This document shows positions 62,667-64,000 of a stretch of DNA of 64,000 bases, piece by piece. The DNA is from Sporofaciens musculi (GTDB lineage Bacteria; Bacillota; Clostridia; Lachnospirales; Lachnospiraceae): the NCBI RefSeq assembly GCF_009830285.1, contig NZ_WUQX01000001.1, positions 5,146,501 through 5,210,500 on the forward strand, given 5' to 3'. The notes below the pieces were generated by a model, which was not told the DNA's origin, ran no database searches, and worked only from the letters and a program-made list of their open reading frames with translations. The translations under genes were made by a program, and so were the position numbers. How positions within the stretch are numbered: position 1 is the first letter of the stretch; each line of letters opens with the position of its first letter.

Positions 62667-63971
62667 TTAAATAATGGTGTAGAAATACAGCAGGCAAACC
62701 ACCACAAGAACGTACATCACTGGTTCGATTTCTTTGATTTTTCCGGCTGCAATCTTCATAATCACATATGCCGGAAGCGCAACACAGATTCCGTTTGCAA
62801 TATTATTTGCAAAAATCGTAAAAGTGACGCAGATAAACGCCGGAACATATTCTGTGATATCGGAGTAATTCACATTGCGCATTCCGCTTAGCATATTGAT
62901 TCCAATGAAAATCAATATGGGGCCTGTGGCAGCGGAGGGGATAATCAGCGCCAACGGCGCCAAAAACAGTGACAATGCGAAAAATATACTTGTGAAAACC
63001 ACTGTCAGTCCGGTTTTTCCTCCAGCCTCCACTCCGGCAGAGGACTCAAGATAGGTGGTCATACTCGGCATACAGAACAACGCGCCGAAGCAGGTTGCCA
63101 CCGCGTCCACCTTGAAGCATTTGTCGATATCCGGAAGATTGCCGTCCTCATCCAGATATCCGGCTTTCGCCCCGACGCCAAGGACAGTTCCAAACGTGGA
63201 GAAGAAATCCGGTACAAAGAGGGCAATCAAAAACGGAATATAGGCGAAATTCAAAGCGCCAATAAAATCCACCTGCAGGAATTGTTTTCCCACATTGGCA
63301 GGAAGGGAAAACAGGCTTTCCGGAAGCTTTGTCACTCCGAACGGAATACCGATGACAGTTGTAGCCAGAATCGCCAGAATCATTCCTCCCGGAACATTGC
63401 GAACCTTAATGATTAGCACCAGAATAAATCCGATAACGGCAACAATGACAGACGGGGAGGCCAAATCTCCGAATGCCAGGTTATTTTTATTTGCATTTGC
63501 CACAATCAGACCGCAGTTCTTAGCGCCTAACAGGGCAATGAACAGACCGATACCGGCGCTGACCGCATGCTTCATGCTGACCGGAATCACTCGTACAACG
63601 GCTTCCCGAAGCCCCAGAAATGAAATGAGAACAAACAGTATACCGCTCCAGAAAATGACACCTGCGGCAATAGACGCGCTGATTCCCTCGTTGGAAATCA
63701 TAGAAGCCACAATCCCCACGCTTCCAAGTCCCGGCGCCAGTGCGAACGGACGGTTGGTATACAACGCCATTGCACAGCTTGTCAGGATAATCAGAAGAAC
63801 CATGGCTGTGAGCATAACATGTTTATCCAGATTCGCCCCGCCCAGAATATTGGGAACGGTCGCAAGTACATATGCCATAGTGACGAATGTGGTCAGCCCC
63901 GCCAGAAGTTCAGTCTTGATATCTGTTTGGAATGCTGACAGTTTAAATTGTTTTTCGAGCCAGTTTTTCAT
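62667..63971 (-). CDS. Purine permease (AzgA/NCS2-like, adenine/guanine/hypoxanthine type)
   Basis: This 434-residue transporter has about 12-13 membrane helices and the family start KNWLEKQFKLSAFQTDIKTE, LLAGLTTFVTMAYVLATVPN. Later blocks include VGIVASMISNEGISASIAAG, KHAVSAGIGLFIALLGAKNC and GAVFGCMPSMTT-like FGALFCMPSMTTYLESSAGV. I use the ATG at 63971 with AAAGGAG 8 bases upstream; a TTG at 63977 is in frame. It supplies the base for the deaminase downstream. Confidence 0.92.
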   Translation of the reverse strand: MKNWLEKQFKLSAFQTDIKTELLAGLTTFVTMAYVLATVPNILGGANLDKHVMLTAMVLLIILTSCAMALYTNRPFALAPGLGSVGIVASMISNEGISASIAAGVIFWSGILFVLISFLGLREAVVRVIPVSMKHAVSAGIGLFIALLGAKNCGLIVANANKNNLAFGDLASPSVIVAVIGFILVLIIKVRNVPGGMILAILATTVIGIPFGVTKLPESLFSLPANVGKQFLQVDFIGALNFAYIPFLIALFVPDFFSTFGTVLGVGAKAGYLDEDGNLPDIDKCFKVDAVATCFGALFCMPSMTTYLESSAGVEAGGKTGLTVVFTSIFFALSLFLAPLALIIPSAATGPILIFIGINMLSGMRNVNYSDITEYVPAFICVTFTIFANNIANGICVALPAYVIMKIAAGKIKEIEPVMYVLVVVCLLYFYTII

Positions 63972-64000
63972 TTGCAATACTCCTTTTCTCTTGATAATTG

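Overview
The window looks like the chromosome of a gut Lachnospiraceae (Clostridium cluster XIVa). The evidence is Firmicutes-type gene content (rpsF-ssb-rpsR, DUF951, sortase B, a 1,3-beta-galactosyl-N-acetylhexosamine phosphorylase, a WYL regulator) and strong AGGAGG ribosome binding sites. It divides into two surface-polysaccharide loci (about 1-41 kb, almost all on the minus strand) and a conserved housekeeping block (41.3-64 kb).

Layout. A truncated tyrosine recombinase fills the left edge (1-802). Behind it are four tandem 33/34-bp repeats and decayed ATPase/nuclease genes. Locus 1 reads leftwards from about 20.3 kb to a terminator at 4.7 kb: two NusG/LoaP-like antiterminators, a PIG-L deacetylase, the priming sugar transferase, an epimerase, an ATP-grasp ligase, a frameshifted glycosyltransferase, a frameshifted polymerase, a flippase, and then seven tightly coupled metabolic genes (PrpD-like, AKR7-like, phosphonopyruvate-decarboxylase-like, a TIM-barrel protein, a CitE-like lyase, and a two-subunit class I hydratase). 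A UDP-glucuronate epimerase with its own promoter follows. A spacer (20.3-24.5 kb) holds a WYL regulator, a strange tRNA-Glu-like element, an XRE regulator, tRNA-Lys, a PIN/Phd toxin-antitoxin pair and mobile debris. Locus 2 reads leftwards from 41.2 to 24.6 kb. It has the same antiterminator pair, then an SDR, a sugar transferase, a split transketolase, glycosyltransferases, a polymerase, a DUF2264 gene cut by an insertion sequence, a frameshifted FrhB-like gene and a flippase. Much of locus 2 is clearly AT-rich.

Main discovery. Both loci begin with the same architecture: a short inverted repeat (core TCGCAGAGTAGRTTACT) flanks about 215 bp that carries a near-consensus promoter (TTGAAT-17 bp-TATAAT). 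In this assembly both promoters point away from their operon and into a hairpin terminator. I read both as phase-variable invertible promoters caught OFF. Each is followed by two tandem NusG-type genes, the first with an apparent AUC start codon. The plan parallels the invertible promoter plus UpxY/UpxZ control of Bacteroides fragilis capsules, but here it is in a Firmicute with LoaP-type proteins. The two regulatory cassettes are about 1.5-kb near-identical direct repeats 21 kb apart.

The second discovery is the seven-gene metabolic module embedded in locus 1, which has no pathway I recognise and probably makes an unusual polysaccharide substituent. The right third is ordinary: a galacto-N-biose/lacto-N-biose phosphorolysis cluster, rpsF-ssb-rpsR, sortase B, a cysteine-desulfidase-like gene, a zinc-ribbon/DUF5685/J-domain trio, a flavodoxin, a sortase-anchored transglutaminase-like surface protein, an exonuclease, cysK, a chemoreceptor, adenine deaminase and a purine permease.
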